The notes under the pieces: model-generated
Databases searched by the model: none
Seen by the model: only the letters and a program-made list of their open reading frames with translations
Told to the model about the DNA's origin: nothing
Assembly (NCBI GenBank): GCA_025559845.1
Contig: CP048470.1
Coordinates: 2,093,001 to 2,157,000, forward strand
Length of the DNA: 64,000 nucleotides
Source: Agrobacterium tumefaciens
GTDB lineage: Bacteria > Pseudomonadota > Alphaproteobacteria > Rhizobiales > Rhizobiaceae
Reading direction: 5' to 3'
In this document: piece after piece, positions 18,070 through 28,144 of the stretch
Numbering within the stretch: position 1 is the stretch's first letter
Layout: each line of letters opens with the position of its first letter
Position numbers and translations under genes: made by a program

Positions 18070-18603
18070 ATGCGATTGGTTGTGTTTCTCGTGGCCTTGT
18101 TTGCAATCTTGGCCCAAGCCGTACATGCACGTGATTTCTCTGAGGGGGAGCGTTCCGCTCTGAAAGATCGGGTCTCCCATTTTGAGGCCGCGCTGAAGGG
18201 GAATGACTTCGACACGGTCGGCGAGACGATACCGCCGAAAATCCTGGAATCCATCGCAGCGGGTGCAGGTGTAACCGTTCCGACGCTTCGTGGTGCCCTG
18301 AAAACGCAAATGCAGATGACGCTCGCATCTGTCAAACTCGTTGAGTTTGACATGGACACCGGCACTGCCCGATTCGAGCAGACAACGGACGGAACGCCTT
18401 ATGCATTGATCCCGACAAGAACATTGATGGAAACGGATGGGCAAAAAATCGAGGCGAAGTCACACACACTCGCCCTGATCGAAGACGGCAACTGGTATCT
18501 GTTGCGCGTCACCGACCAACAGCAGGTGGCAATTTTACGCAAGGTCTATCCAGCTTTCGCAAGTGTCCAATTCCCGGAAGGGTCCGTAGAGCCCGTGAAG
18601 TAA
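18070..18603 (+). CDS. Secreted protein of unknown function
   Basis: 177 residues from the ATG at 18070 behind AGGAGCTGTTTC. A signal peptide is clear (MRLVVFLVALFAILAQAVHA). The mature domain is a mixed alpha/beta protein with an N-terminal helix (FSEGERSALKDRVSHFEAALKGNDF), IPPKILESIAAGAGVTVPTLR and a C-terminal sheet (TLALIEDGNWYLLRVTDQQQVAILRKVYPAF). This order, a helical start then a strand-rich TDG...LIEDGNWYLLR end, resembles periplasmic DUF-type proteins with a NTF2-like fold. No catalytic motif seen. It follows the oxidase subunit by 74 bases. Confidence 0.65.
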   Translation: MRLVVFLVALFAILAQAVHARDFSEGERSALKDRVSHFEAALKGNDFDTVGETIPPKILESIAAGAGVTVPTLRGALKTQMQMTLASVKLVEFDMDTGTARFEQTTDGTPYALIPTRTLMETDGQKIEAKSHTLALIEDGNWYLLRVTDQQQVAILRKVYPAFASVQFPEGSVEPVK

Positions 18604-18657
18604 ATCGGCCCACGTGAATGACGCGTGGACCCCGATATCCTCTCCGGGGTTCCGTCG

Positions 18658-19911
18658 TCAGGAGAAGCGACCTGCCCGGAAGGGATCTATGGAAATCGAC
18701 GGTTCCTCGCCGTTGGCAATCTGCGTGACAAGGCGGGCGGTTGCCGCTGATTGCGTCAGCCCCAGATGGCCGTGACCGAACGCATAGATGACTGAGGGCG
18801 CATTCCGTGCCGGACCAATGACCGGCAGACAGTCAGGCAAAGACGGGCGGAAGCCCATCCATTGTTTGCCACCTTCCGTTTTCAGACCCGGCAGGAACCG
18901 GCCTGCCTTTTTCAGCATCGCTTCCGAACGTTTGAAATTTGGCTTCAACTCGAGGCCGCCAAGTTCCACAGCGCCGCCGACGCGAATGCCAGAGGAGAGC
19001 GGGGTCACGACAAAACCGTGATCGTTGAAATAGAGCTGGCGGGTAAGGTTGAACGATCCTGCAGGCAGAGTGGTATTGTAACCGCGCTCAGTTTCAAGCG
19101 GTACGACATTCCCAAGTGTCGCAGCCAGCGGGCGCGACCACGCGCCACCAGCGATGACAACCTTGTCGGCGTCGATCTTGTCGCCGTTATCGAGTGTTAC
19201 GATGGTGCTTTCCCCGACCGCATCAATGCGTTTTGCTTCGCCCTTGCGCAGTGTGGCGCCACGGCTGACGACAAGATCGTATATTGCCCGAGTAAAATCT
19301 CGGGGATCGGACACTTGAAGGCCATCCGGCGAGAACATCGCATGCCGGAATTGGGGAGCAAGACCCGGTTGCAGTGTCTCGATTTCGTCTCGACCGACCC
19401 GCTGAAAGTCAAAGCCGGCCTTGTGCTTCTCGTCCCAATCCTTGCTGGCAGCATTAAAGCTTGTCTCGCTGTCATAGAGATCGAGCGTACCGGTCTTTGC
19501 AATGAAGGCGGCAAGCTCGGGCATGGTTGCAACATGCGCCATTTCAGCAGCGGCAAGCAGATTGATGTCGCGCAGCGTTCTCAGACAATGGCGAAATGCT
19601 GGCTCGGAACTGGCGCGCCAGAATCGCCACAACCACGGAGCAATCCGGTGCGCGTAGGCAGGCGGCACGCTCAAAGGACCGAGCGGATCAATCAGCCATC
19701 GCGGTGCCTTTTTTATGATTCCGGGGGCAGGGATGGGAATGATTTCCGGGAATGCGAGAATACCGGCATTGCCTGCACTCGCGCCGCCAGCGATCTCACC
19801 GCGTTCAAGAAAGACGATCTGCCGTCCGGCGTTTTGCAAATAAAGCGCCGACATCGAACCAATGATGCCGGTGCCGACCACCAGCACATCGCATTTGAGG
19901 GTTTTGGCCAT
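18658..19911 (-). CDS. FAD-dependent D-amino acid dehydrogenase-like oxidoreductase (DadA family)
   Basis: 417 residues. The dinucleotide-binding motif is VLVVGTGIIGSMSALYLQNAG with the second FAD motif at ERGEIAGGASAGNAGIL. The C-terminal FAD motif is GFRPSLPDCLPVIGPARNAPSVIYAFGHGHLGLTQS, typical of DAO/DadA flavoproteins. It probably oxidises a D-amino acid or related amine to the keto acid, with electrons to the quinone pool through the membrane periphery. Residues contacting substrate cannot be assigned, so sarcosine-oxidase-like alternatives remain. Monocistronic. Confidence 0.85.
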   Translation of the reverse strand: MAKTLKCDVLVVGTGIIGSMSALYLQNAGRQIVFLERGEIAGGASAGNAGILAFPEIIPIPAPGIIKKAPRWLIDPLGPLSVPPAYAHRIAPWLWRFWRASSEPAFRHCLRTLRDINLLAAAEMAHVATMPELAAFIAKTGTLDLYDSETSFNAASKDWDEKHKAGFDFQRVGRDEIETLQPGLAPQFRHAMFSPDGLQVSDPRDFTRAIYDLVVSRGATLRKGEAKRIDAVGESTIVTLDNGDKIDADKVVIAGGAWSRPLAATLGNVVPLETERGYNTTLPAGSFNLTRQLYFNDHGFVVTPLSSGIRVGGAVELGGLELKPNFKRSEAMLKKAGRFLPGLKTEGGKQWMGFRPSLPDCLPVIGPARNAPSVIYAFGHGHLGLTQSAATARLVTQIANGEEPSISIDPFRAGRFS

Positions 19912-20146
19912 CGATGCTCCTGCAAGACAAAATCTTTCAAGAGCGCCATAACAACGAATGCTGCCCTATTGGAAGGTCACATCTTGTTGCAAAGGCAGAA
20001 ATATCAGCACTGTGGCAAATAAGCGAAGGTATGTACCTCGCGATGTAATGCTTATGTTTAATAGCTATTTAACGGTGTCTCAATAGTGTCTCGCCAAGGC
20101 ACGACGATGCGTCCGAATGCCTCTTCTGGTTGGGGACCCAAAGATT

Positions 20147-21877
20147 ATGACACGCTTTTCCAAATTCGGTCTGGACGCTTCGTCGGTGCTCGAAGCCCTT
20201 AGCCGGTCGCAGGCGATCATCGAATTCGATCTCAGTGGAAACATTCTGACGGCGAACGAAAATTTCTGCAAAGCGGTAGGATATCGACGCGAGGATATTA
20301 TCGGTCGTCATCATAGCCTGTTCGTGCTGCCGGAAGAGGCATCGTCTCCCGCCTACAAGGCTTTTTGGGCAAAGCTTTCGCGTGGTGAGTACGATCAGGG
20401 CCAGTATTGCCGCCGGACAAAGGGCGGAGAGGAAATCTGGATCGAGGCGTCCTACAACCCGGTTTTTCGTTTCGGAAAGCCATACAAGGTTGTGAAAATT
20501 GCTACCGACATTACCGCAATCAAGCATAGAGCCGCTGAGGATGGTGGCAAGCTTGCTGCTCTTTCGCGCGCGCAGGCCATGATCGAATTTACGCCCGACG
20601 GCACAATCCTTGGTGCAAACGAGAATTTCCTCGCAGCGCTCGGCTATACGGCCGATGAGATTGTCGGCAAGCATCATGCAATGTTCTGTGAGCAGGATTA
20701 TACTCGTTCGCCCGACTATCGCGTATTCTGGGAAGAGCTTCGTGGCGGAAAATTCTCGACCGGGCAATTCATGCGACTTGCAAAGGGCAACAGACGCATT
20801 TTTATTCAGGCGTCGTACAACCCGATCTTTGACGACAGGGGCAGGGTGTTCAAGGTCGTGAAGTTTGCGTTGGATGTGACGGATCGTATGCATGCGGTCG
20901 AAGAGCTTGGTGCGGCATTGGCCCGCCTTTCGGAGTGCAACATCCGTGTGACCTTGGACAATCCGTTTGTTGGTGAGTTCGAAACACTGCGACGCAACTT
21001 CAACAAGTCGATCGGTGAATTTCAGAAGACGCTGGTGAACGTTCTGGGTCAGACCGGTGATCTCAGCAAGAGCAGCCAGGAAGTGCGCGAGGCTTCTGAA
21101 AACCTTGCGGCGCGATCCCGCGAGCAAGCATTGGCACTGGAAGAGACCTCTGCGGCCCTTGGCGAAATTACCTCAAGCGTGCGCACTTCGACCGAGAATA
21201 CCAGAGAAACACGTAAACTCGTGCAAAGCGCGCGTACATCGACAGCAACCTCTACTGAGGTTGTCGGACAGACCGTGAATGCCATGCAACGGATCGAGAC
21301 GGCATCGCGCGAGATCAGTCAGATCATCGGAGTGATCGACGAGATTGCGTTCCAGACCAATCTTCTCGCACTCAATGCCGGGGTGGAGGCCGCACGTGCG
21401 GGTGAGGCGGGCAAGGGGTTTGCTGTCGTCGCACAGGAGGTGCGCGAATTGGCACAACGGTCTGCTACCGCCGCCAAGGAAATCAAGGTGCTCATCAACA
21501 ATTCCGGAACGGAAGTGCTTGAAGGCGTGCGACTGGTGGGGGCTACCGGCGAGGCCTTGAAGGAGATCGATGCGCTGGTGCGACAGATCGACGGCAATGT
21601 CGACAAGATCGCCAAGGCTGCTGACGAACAAACTCTCGGCATCGGCGATATTGGCAAAGCGGTCGATCGCCTCGATCGTATGACCCAGGAAAACGCAGCC
21701 ATGAGCGCGCGAACAACTCTCATCAGCAATACGCTTGCCCAGGGTGCGGAAGCACTCTCCCAGCTTGTCAGCCTCTTCAAGCTTAATCGCCGCGCGGTTC
21801 AGCGCGATGACGGGTCTTCTATTCCAAGCAAATTTTCGCGTGCTGCAGCGACCAAGATTGACCGGACCGCAGCGTAA
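20147..21877 (+). CDS. Soluble PAS-PAS methyl-accepting chemotaxis protein
   Basis: 576 residues without membrane helices. PAS1 is about residues 5-125 ([24 protein letters not shown]), PAS2 about 130-245 ([24 protein letters not shown]), then a linker and a full MCP signalling domain with the conserved hairpin tip [41 protein letters not shown]. Start chosen at 20147 by alignment with the paralogue at 1150; an upstream ATG at 20117 adds ten residues. There is no CheR-tethering pentapeptide at the C-terminus. The PAS domains may bind flavin, haem or small ligands and report cytosolic redox or energy state to CheA. Intact copy of the frameshifted gene at the left edge. Confidence 0.92.
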   Translation: MTRFSKFGLDASSVLEALSRSQAIIEFDLSGNILTANENFCKAVGYRREDIIGRHHSLFVLPEEASSPAYKAFWAKLSRGEYDQGQYCRRTKGGEEIWIEASYNPVFRFGKPYKVVKIATDITAIKHRAAEDGGKLAALSRAQAMIEFTPDGTILGANENFLAALGYTADEIVGKHHAMFCEQDYTRSPDYRVFWEELRGGKFSTGQFMRLAKGNRRIFIQASYNPIFDDRGRVFKVVKFALDVTDRMHAVEELGAALARLSECNIRVTLDNPFVGEFETLRRNFNKSIGEFQKTLVNVLGQTGDLSKSSQEVREASENLAARSREQALALEETSAALGEITSSVRTSTENTRETRKLVQSARTSTATSTEVVGQTVNAMQRIETASREISQIIGVIDEIAFQTNLLALNAGVEAARAGEAGKGFAVVAQEVRELAQRSATAAKEIKVLINNSGTEVLEGVRLVGATGEALKEIDALVRQIDGNVDKIAKAADEQTLGIGDIGKAVDRLDRMTQENAAMSARTTLISNTLAQGAEALSQLVSLFKLNRRAVQRDDGSSIPSKFSRAAATKIDRTAA

Positions 21878-21975
21878 CAGGTCAGTCCTTTTACTATCTC
21901 TTGCCTGCACGAACATTCAAGAGTGCGAACACGTCACCCGTTACGTTGTTGCTCCAACCAAGGAGCAACAACGAC

Positions 21976-22356
21976 ATGCACGCTACAGGACAGGCACATC
22001 GCGCAATCAGTTTTGCTGACAAGACTGCCAAACTCACAGAGTATTGGCAGCCGCGTGTTATCGCCGAGATGAACGACTACCAGTTTAAAGTTGTTCGTAT
22101 CGAAGGCGACTTTATCTGGCATGATCATCCTGAAACGGATGAGACTTTTATCGTTTTGCAAGGGTGTCTGAGGATCGATTTTCGCGATGGTGCGGTAACC
22201 GTTGGCCCCGGCGAAATGTTTGTCGTACCTCGGGGCGTCGAGCACAAGCCCTATGCTGGAAACGAAGTGCAACTCCTCCTGATCGAGCCCCGTGGGGTGC
22301 TGAATACGGGCCACGCAGGCGGTGATCGCACGGCACAAAATGATCTCTGGATATAG
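21976..22356 (+). CDS. Cupin domain protein
   Basis: 126 residues from the ATG behind AAGGAGCAACAACGAC. A single cupin barrel: motif 1 GDFIWHDHPETDETFIVLQGCLRIDF contains the metal-ligand pattern H-x-H...E, motif 2 GPGEMFVVPRGVEHKPYA contains the final His. Such small cupins are metal-binding and may be isomerases, dioxygenases or binding proteins; substrate unknown. It lies 99 bases after the chemoreceptor gene and convergent with GltS. Confidence 0.85.
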   Translation: MHATGQAHRAISFADKTAKLTEYWQPRVIAEMNDYQFKVVRIEGDFIWHDHPETDETFIVLQGCLRIDFRDGAVTVGPGEMFVVPRGVEHKPYAGNEVQLLLIEPRGVLNTGHAGGDRTAQNDLWI

Positions 22357-22382
22357 TGCTTTTCCGAGGCCTCTCGGGCGCG

Positions 22383-23588
22383 TCAGCGCATCATGAAGCC
22401 GATCACCAGGGCATTGGCGATGTCGATGAAAAATGCCGAGACAAGCGGGAGAATGATAAAGGCCGTTGGTGCCGGGCCATAGGCTTTTGTCACTGCGGTC
22501 ATGTTGGCGATTGCTGTCGGGGTTGCGCCGAGACTGATGCCACTGAAGCCAGCCGACAGCACCGCCGCCTGATAGTCCCGGCCCATAAAACGAAACACGA
22601 TGAAGATCATATATAACACAGCCACAATCGTCTGGATGCCGAGGACGATGATCAGTGCCAGTCCAAGACCTCCAAGCGTCCACAACTGCATGCTCATCAA
22701 CGACATTGCCAGAAAAACACTCAGCGAGAGATCTGAAATCAAAGCCAGTGACCGTGAACGGGCGGGCCAGTACATCTGCGGAAGCAGTCGCGGCACTGTG
22801 TTTGTCATGACAATGCCCACGAGAAGGCAGACCACGAAAAGCGGCAATTTCACAGCGGTTTCCGAAAGTACCTCGTCAAGTGCGGTGCCCACGAGAATTG
22901 CGACGTTGAGGATCAGGACCGTTCGCAACAGATTGACATAGTTGATGGTCGACGCCTGTTCAGTGGCCGGAGAAGAGGGCAATCCGATGCTTGGCAGTTC
23001 GGCGGTCTCCCCCTTCAACTGATAGCGGTTTATCAGGATACGGGCGACAGGACCGCCAACCAGACTTGCAATGACAAGGCCGAGCGTCGCGGATGCAATG
23101 CCGATCTCAAGTGCGTTGCCCAGGCCGAAACGGTTGGTAATCAGAGGTGCCCAGGCAATCGTTGTCCCGTGCCCACCGATCAACGACACTGATCCAAGTA
23201 ATGGTGCAATTCCGTCCGGTAAACCAAGCAACGCCGCGCTGCCAAGAGAGACGGCGTTCTGAATGACCAAATAGCATAAAGTCAGGATAAGCAGCACGAC
23301 CAGTGGGCGGCCACCGGCCTTCAAGTCGGCGAGACGTGCGTTCAGGCCAATGCCGGTGAAAAAATAGAGCAGCAGCATATCTCGCGCATCGAGATCGAAA
23401 ATGATTTCGATATTGAAGAACCGGTAAGCGATTAGTGTGGAGAGTGCAGCAACCAGCCCCCCGGAGACAGCTTCCGGGATGTTCCAGCGATTGAGGGGCG
23501 CAATGATCGCGTTAAGACCTGACCCCATGAAAAAGACGACGATCGCAATGGTGAAGGTCAGGAAACCCGGCGTCTCGAACGTCGTCAT
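22383..23588 (-). CDS. gltS: Sodium/glutamate symporter GltS
   Basis: 401 residues with ten or more membrane segments, start at the ATG behind GGAG (MTTFETPGFLTF). GltS hallmarks: MGSGLNAIIAPLNRWNIPEAVSGGLVAA, DMLLLYFFTGIGLNARLADLKAGG, the SLIGGHGTTIAWAPLI reentrant loop in the first half and the symmetrical GFSGISLGATPTAIANMTAVTKAYGPAPTAFIILPLVSAFFIDIANA in the second. It imports glutamate with Na+ through the inner membrane. Confidence 0.92.
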   Translation of the reverse strand: MTTFETPGFLTFTIAIVVFFMGSGLNAIIAPLNRWNIPEAVSGGLVAALSTLIAYRFFNIEIIFDLDARDMLLLYFFTGIGLNARLADLKAGGRPLVVLLILTLCYLVIQNAVSLGSAALLGLPDGIAPLLGSVSLIGGHGTTIAWAPLITNRFGLGNALEIGIASATLGLVIASLVGGPVARILINRYQLKGETAELPSIGLPSSPATEQASTINYVNLLRTVLILNVAILVGTALDEVLSETAVKLPLFVVCLLVGIVMTNTVPRLLPQMYWPARSRSLALISDLSLSVFLAMSLMSMQLWTLGGLGLALIIVLGIQTIVAVLYMIFIVFRFMGRDYQAAVLSAGFSGISLGATPTAIANMTAVTKAYGPAPTAFIILPLVSAFFIDIANALVIGFMMR

Positions 23589-23804
23589 CAAAAGCGCTCC
23601 ATCTGGTGGCGGTTTGCCCTGCAATGCAGCAAACCTCACCCATGGAAGTTGACGTGTATCGAGACGGTTGTCATCCTGAAATATCAGCGGGAAGTTGTTA
23701 TTTCTCGAACGGTACCTCGATTGGGTACCCGCTGTTTTCAACGGCTGCGAGACGTGAAAATTGCAAGCAGCGCTACCGATTGCGGAGCGCTACCGACGAC
23801 GTGT

Positions 23805-23835
23805 TAAAAGGCCGCAGTCAGAGTGCGGCCTTTTA
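23805..23835. terminator. Two-directional intrinsic terminator
   Basis: TAAAAGGCCGCA / TGCGGCCTTTTA, a 12-bp perfect stem (23805-23816 and 23824-23835), 15 bases beyond the stop of the leftward flavin monooxygenase gene. It closes the six-gene leftward operon that starts at 29880 and is preceded by A and followed by T on both strands. Confidence 0.85.
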
Positions 23836-23850
23836 GAGCGTGCGGTAAGC

Positions 23851-25161
23851 CTAAGCTTCCAACGACGGGCGTGTGATACCAAGATGGTCGCGCAGGGTCG
23901 AGCCTTCATATTCCGTGCGGAACAGGCCACGTTCCTGCAGCAATGGCACGACCTGGCTGTTGAATTCCTCGAGGCCTGCAGGGAAATAGGGCGGCATGAC
24001 GTTGAAGCCGTCGGCTGCACCGTTCTCAAACCACTCCTGCATACGGTCTGCAACATCCTTGGCCGTGCCCATGACGATGTGGTGGCCTCGGCCTGCGGCA
24101 ACACGCAAGGCGAGTTCCCTGATCGTCAATTTCTCGCGCTTGGCAAGTTCGGTCAGGAGTTCGGCGCGACTGCGAAGCTGATCGGAAAGCGGCAGGTCCG
24201 GTAGAGGGCCGTCAAGATCATACTCGGTCAAACTGTGACCGATACGTTCCTCAAGCAGCGGCATCGCGCTCTTGATATCAGTCCAGCGATTGAGTTCCTT
24301 GAGCTTGTCTGCCGCCTCTTCGAAAGTTCTGCCAATGATCGGCATGAAGCCCGGCATGACAGCGACGCTCGATGGAGCGCGGCCGAACTTCTCAACCCGT
24401 CCCTTCAGGCTGGTGTAAAATGCCTGCGCTTCAGAAAGCGCCTGCTGTGCAGTGAAGACGATGTCGGCAGTACGGGCAGCAAGATCCTGCCCCGGTCCGG
24501 AGGAGCCTGCCTGAATGAGGACGGGGTGCCCTTGTGGTGAGCGTGGAATGTTCAACGGTCCTTTGACCGTGAAGTATTTACCCTCGTGGTTGAGCACATG
24601 AACCTTGTCGGGATCGACATAACGACCGCTCTCTTTGTCCTTGATGAAGGCGTCATCATCCCAACTGTCCCAGAGACCGCGGACCACATTCACGAACTCT
24701 TCAGCGACCGCATAACGCTCGTCATGCTCCGGATGACCTTTGGAAAAGTTCGCCGCTGTGCGGGCGTAAGACGTGGTGACGATGTTCCATGCGGCGCGGC
24801 CGTGGCTCAAATGATCAATCGAAGCGAAAGCGCGGGCGAGATGATATGGCTCGCCGTACGTGGTGGACGCGGTCGCTGCAAGACCAATCTTGTCCGTGAC
24901 CATCGAAAGCGCAGCAAGGAGTGTCAGTGGTTCGAAACGGGCTATCATGGATGGGTGAGCGTCAACGCCACTGGTGAGGCCATCCGCCAGAAACACCATG
25001 TCGAATTTTGCTGCCTCGGCCATCCGCGTGACGCGACCGAGCAGGTCGAAATTCTCGCTGCCAGCTTCTGCAGCCGGATGACGCCAGCCGGAAACATGGT
25101 GGCCGGCACCTTGCAAAAATAGGCCGAGATGCATCTGTCTTTTACGGGACGCGTTGGTCAT
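23851..25161 (-). CDS. LLM-class flavin-dependent monooxygenase (NtaA/DszA family)
   Basis: 436 residues. Family features: LGLFLQGAGHHVSGWRHP at the N-terminus (the NtaA-type TGHH-W-R pattern), FDMVFLADGL, LTLLAALSMVTDKIGLAATASTTYGEPYHLARAFASIDHLSHGRAAWNIVTTSYARTAANF and the C-terminal DGFNVMPPYFPAGLEEF. These enzymes use FMNH2 from a separate reductase to oxidise C-N or C-S bonds (nitrilotriacetate, dibenzothiophene sulfone, long-chain thioethers). No reductase gene is nearby. Twelve bases after the MmgE/PrpD stop, last gene of the ABC operon. Confidence 0.9.
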   Translation of the reverse strand: MTNASRKRQMHLGLFLQGAGHHVSGWRHPAAEAGSENFDLLGRVTRMAEAAKFDMVFLADGLTSGVDAHPSMIARFEPLTLLAALSMVTDKIGLAATASTTYGEPYHLARAFASIDHLSHGRAAWNIVTTSYARTAANFSKGHPEHDERYAVAEEFVNVVRGLWDSWDDDAFIKDKESGRYVDPDKVHVLNHEGKYFTVKGPLNIPRSPQGHPVLIQAGSSGPGQDLAARTADIVFTAQQALSEAQAFYTSLKGRVEKFGRAPSSVAVMPGFMPIIGRTFEEAADKLKELNRWTDIKSAMPLLEERIGHSLTEYDLDGPLPDLPLSDQLRSRAELLTELAKREKLTIRELALRVAAGRGHHIVMGTAKDVADRMQEWFENGAADGFNVMPPYFPAGLEEFNSQVVPLLQERGLFRTEYEGSTLRDHLGITRPSLEA

Positions 25162-25173
25162 GGAATCATGCCT

Positions 25174-26529
25174 TCATTTCGATTGTGTTGTCTGGGCGAG
25201 AAGCGCTTCAAGCGCCCGTAGATCCGCAGCGGTGCTCATGGATCTAATCAGCGCCGGTATTTTTGCAAACTTTTCGCTTCCACCGGTCGCGTCGATGAAT
25301 TTGTCGGTCGGGTCTGAAATGCTCGGCAGACCGTCGATACGTCGAGAAAGCACCGTTCCGTCTGTTCTAGTCACGTCGATGACCACAAAACGGGTTGTCG
25401 GATCAGGTGAAAGGCGACGAGCGGTACCATCGTGGCTGCGGCTGACCTTCGCGGACAGATCAACGAGATCGCTTCTTACTGGGCGTTCGTCAAAATGGCT
25501 GATCAGAAGTGCGCCGTCGATCAGTGCCGCTGCAAATACATATTCAGCGCTGAAGCGGGCGTCGATGCCGGTCGATGGGATAGCGGAACCAATTAGCGCC
25601 GCATCGCCGCCTGGAGGGAAGGTAATGTTGACGGCTTTGACCTCTTCGGGCGCCAGACCGCTTTCGTTACGAAGCAAGAGCGCACCAACCGCGACCGGGT
25701 GGCTTGCCGTGCAGCAGGGAAACGCTTTGAGCGTCAGGCCTGGTGTTATGATTTGCCAAGGGGCGCCCCAGCCTTGCAGTACACGATCGGGCTGCTCAGC
25801 ACCAAATGCAAAGGCCGAATAAAAGCCGATTGGATTTTCCAGGAAATCCGGTGCGCCCTGAAATCCCGCTCTGGCAAGCCGCGCTGCGGTCAGACCAGCC
25901 CGTGACGCTAACCCGGCATGGAGCGGCTTGGCGTCAAACCCGAATTGCAGGCGTAACCCAGCCGATTGCGTGGCCGCGAGACCGAGTGCGGTTGCGGTGG
26001 TTGACGTGTCGAATTTAAGGAGATGGGCGATGGCTGCTGCTGTGCCGATGGTGCCGAGCGTGGCAGTAGCATGGAAGCCGTTTTCATAGTGTTTTGTGCC
26101 AAGTGACAGTCCGAGCCGCGCCATCGCTTCCAGCCCGACAATGTAGGCGGCAATAAAGGCATCCGCGCTTGCTTCTTCCTCAATTGCGACAGCAAGCAGG
26201 GCAGGGATGATCGCAACGGTGGGATGGCCGCGCACACTGCCATGCACATCATCATAATCAAGCACGTGGCCAGAATGGCCGTTAATAAGGGCAGCGGTAA
26301 AGGCATCTGTACGGAGATTGCTGCCGATAATAGCCGACGAGCCCGAAGTGCCAGGTGTAAAGGTGTCAATCAGGATTTGAGTGCTTCGGTCTGCCGCGCC
26401 ACCGAGGACACAAGCAAAAAAATCGATGAGCGCGGTGCGTGCAATTGCGATCGCCTGCAGTTCCTTCTGTGGATCGGAAGCGACAATCGTGTGCGCAAGA
26501 CGGAGCGTCAGCTTTTCCAGGTCGGCCAT
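25174..26529 (-). CDS. MmgE/PrpD family protein (possible iminodisuccinate-epimerase-like)
   Basis: 451 residues, with the all-helical core LIDFFACVLGGAADRS, then GHSGHVLDYDDVHGSVRGHPTVAIIPALLAVA (Asp-Asp/His active-site region), GFHATATLGTIGTAAAIAHLL and the C-terminal alpha/beta part with TLKAFPCCTASHP. The family holds 2-methylcitrate dehydratase and iminodisuccinate epimerase, the latter known from Agrobacterium. No prpBC genes are adjacent, arguing against the methylcitrate cycle. Five bases after the ABC ATPase and next to an NtaA-type monooxygenase, so an epimerase or dehydratase for a chelator-like amino acid conjugate is a good guess. Confidence 0.85.
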   Translation of the reverse strand: MADLEKLTLRLAHTIVASDPQKELQAIAIARTALIDFFACVLGGAADRSTQILIDTFTPGTSGSSAIIGSNLRTDAFTAALINGHSGHVLDYDDVHGSVRGHPTVAIIPALLAVAIEEEASADAFIAAYIVGLEAMARLGLSLGTKHYENGFHATATLGTIGTAAAIAHLLKFDTSTTATALGLAATQSAGLRLQFGFDAKPLHAGLASRAGLTAARLARAGFQGAPDFLENPIGFYSAFAFGAEQPDRVLQGWGAPWQIITPGLTLKAFPCCTASHPVAVGALLLRNESGLAPEEVKAVNITFPPGGDAALIGSAIPSTGIDARFSAEYVFAAALIDGALLISHFDERPVRSDLVDLSAKVSRSHDGTARRLSPDPTTRFVVIDVTRTDGTVLSRRIDGLPSISDPTDKFIDATGGSEKFAKIPALIRSMSTAADLRALEALLAQTTQSK

Positions 26530-26533
26530 GGCA

Positions 26534-27349
26534 TCAGATCCCTTCGCCGTCGCTGACCCTCGCGATCTGTCCGCCCAGACCCTTTACGAAAGCGTTGATG
26601 CGTGGATTGGTCGACTTGTAGAAGATGTGCTCCGGTGTACCCTGATCGACGATGAGCCCATTTTCGGTGAAGACGATCTTGTCGCTGATTTCTTCGGCGA
26701 AGCGCATCTCGTGGGTGACAAGAATGCTGGTCATGCCATCGTTGACGAGGTCGCGAATGACCGAGAGAACTTCACCCACTGTTTCAGGATCAAGCGCCGA
26801 TGTGACTTCATCGAAGAGTACGAGTTCGGGCCGCATGGCCAAGGCCCGGGCAATCGCCACACGCTGCTGCTGGCCACCGGAAAGCTGGCCGGGGTAGGCG
26901 TCAACCTTCTGCGACAACCGTACTTTTTCCAGCAACTCGCGGGCGTGACGCTCTGCGTCTGCTTTCGGAGTTCCGAGAATTTTGATCGGCGCGATCGTAA
27001 TGTTTTCCATTACCGTCAGGTGCGGAAACAGATTGAACTGCTGGAATACGATGCCGATACGCTTGCGCAAAGCGATGCGCTCGGCTTCGGTTTTCAAAAG
27101 ATCGACACGGGTGCCGCCGACGCTGATCTTGCCCGACTGCGGGATCAACAATCCGTTGATACAGCGCAAAATCGTTGATTTGCCCGAGCCCGATGGTCCG
27201 ATGATCGATACGGCATCGCCCTTGTTCACCGAAAGATCGATGCCTTTCAGGACCTGATTGTCACCGAAGGACAGGTGTACACCTTCCAGTTCAACAAGTG
27301 CGCTTGTCCCGGAGGCGAGGGCGTTGGTTTCTGTTACGGATGCGGACAT
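26534..27349 (-). CDS. Polar amino acid ABC transporter, ATP-binding subunit
   Basis: 271 residues from the ATG at 27349. Walker [11 protein letters not shown]-loop in [19 protein letters not shown], signature [34 protein letters not shown] with the Walker B aspartate-glutamate, and the switch His in [18 protein letters not shown]. It energises the polar-amino-acid (HAAT) type importer encoded by the two permeases and the binding protein upstream. Starts 12 bases after the upstream permease stop. Confidence 0.93.
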   Translation of the reverse strand: MSASVTETNALASGTSALVELEGVHLSFGDNQVLKGIDLSVNKGDAVSIIGPSGSGKSTILRCINGLLIPQSGKISVGGTRVDLLKTEAERIALRKRIGIVFQQFNLFPHLTVMENITIAPIKILGTPKADAERHARELLEKVRLSQKVDAYPGQLSGGQQQRVAIARALAMRPELVLFDEVTSALDPETVGEVLSVIRDLVNDGMTSILVTHEMRFAEEISDKIVFTENGLIVDQGTPEHIFYKSTNPRINAFVKGLGGQIARVSDGEGI

Positions 27350-27361
27350 GGCAATTTCCAA

Positions 27362-28144
27362 TCAGCGGGAAGCGAAGCGTCGTTCGAGACGCTGCGTGAA
27401 ACGGGACACCGGATAGCAGAACAGGAAGAATGCCATCAGGACGGTGAGGTAGACGACCACAGTGAAGTCATTGCGCTGTACGGCGGTGCTTGCATCTGTC
27501 GCAGCATGAAGGAGTTCATGCACGCCAACGAGGGACGCGAGTGCCGTGCCCATGGTGATCGACGCGTAAAGATTCATCCACGGCGGCAACGAGCGTTTCA
27601 CGCATTGCGGAAGGATGATCCAACGAAGTGTCTGGTTACGGGAAAAACCAAGACCTTGTGCAGCTTCCCATTGAGCGGTCGGGATGGATTGAATCGCACC
27701 GCGGGTGATTTCGGCGATGTGGGCACTTGCCGGGATCGCAAGACCAACCACCGCCTTGATCCAGTCGGGGAAGGGAATGTAGTTGCCGAAAATGACCAGT
27801 TCGAAAGGGAAGATGTACGTTGCCGCGAAGATCAACACCAGATGCGGCGCGTTACGGAAGATCTGCACATAGGTGAGCGCTGGTGCCCGTACGATTTTGT
27901 AGGGTGCAAGCTCCATGATGCCGAGCATGACCCCGATGAATGTGCCAATCGCGATCGCAAGAATACTGATCAGCACGTTCATCATGAAGCCGGTGGCGAG
28001 ATAGGGGAGCCACTGCAGCAGCACCTGTCCGAGCGAGGGGTCGAGGATCAGCCACAGGACGACAGCGATGATGACGCCGGATACCAAAAGCGTCCCGAAC
28101 GGCAGCTTTTTGCCGCCTGGATGTTGTGAGACGACTGCGCTCAT
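27362..28144 (-). CDS. Polar amino acid ABC transporter, permease subunit 2
   Basis: 260 residues. HisM/GlnP-type membrane domain: LLQWLPYLATGFMMNVLISILAIAIGTFIGVMLG, LTYVQIFRNAPHLVLIFAATYIF and the coupling EAA loop AAQGLGFSRNQTLRWIILPQCVKRSLPPWMN. The start ATG overlaps the stop of permease 1 (ATGA), indicating coupled translation. It forms half of the inner-membrane channel. Confidence 0.92.
   Translation of the reverse strand: MSAVVSQHPGGKKLPFGTLLVSGVIIAVVLWLILDPSLGQVLLQWLPYLATGFMMNVLISILAIAIGTFIGVMLGIMELAPYKIVRAPALTYVQIFRNAPHLVLIFAATYIFPFELVIFGNYIPFPDWIKAVVGLAIPASAHIAEITRGAIQSIPTAQWEAAQGLGFSRNQTLRWIILPQCVKRSLPPWMNLYASITMGTALASLVGVHELLHAATDASTAVQRNDFTVVVYLTVLMAFFLFCYPVSRFTQRLERRFASR

Noticed and set aside
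18862..20022. 386-codon rightward frame opposite the DadA-like gene
   Set aside because: Antisense shadow of a well-supported FAD protein; residue pattern has no domain.
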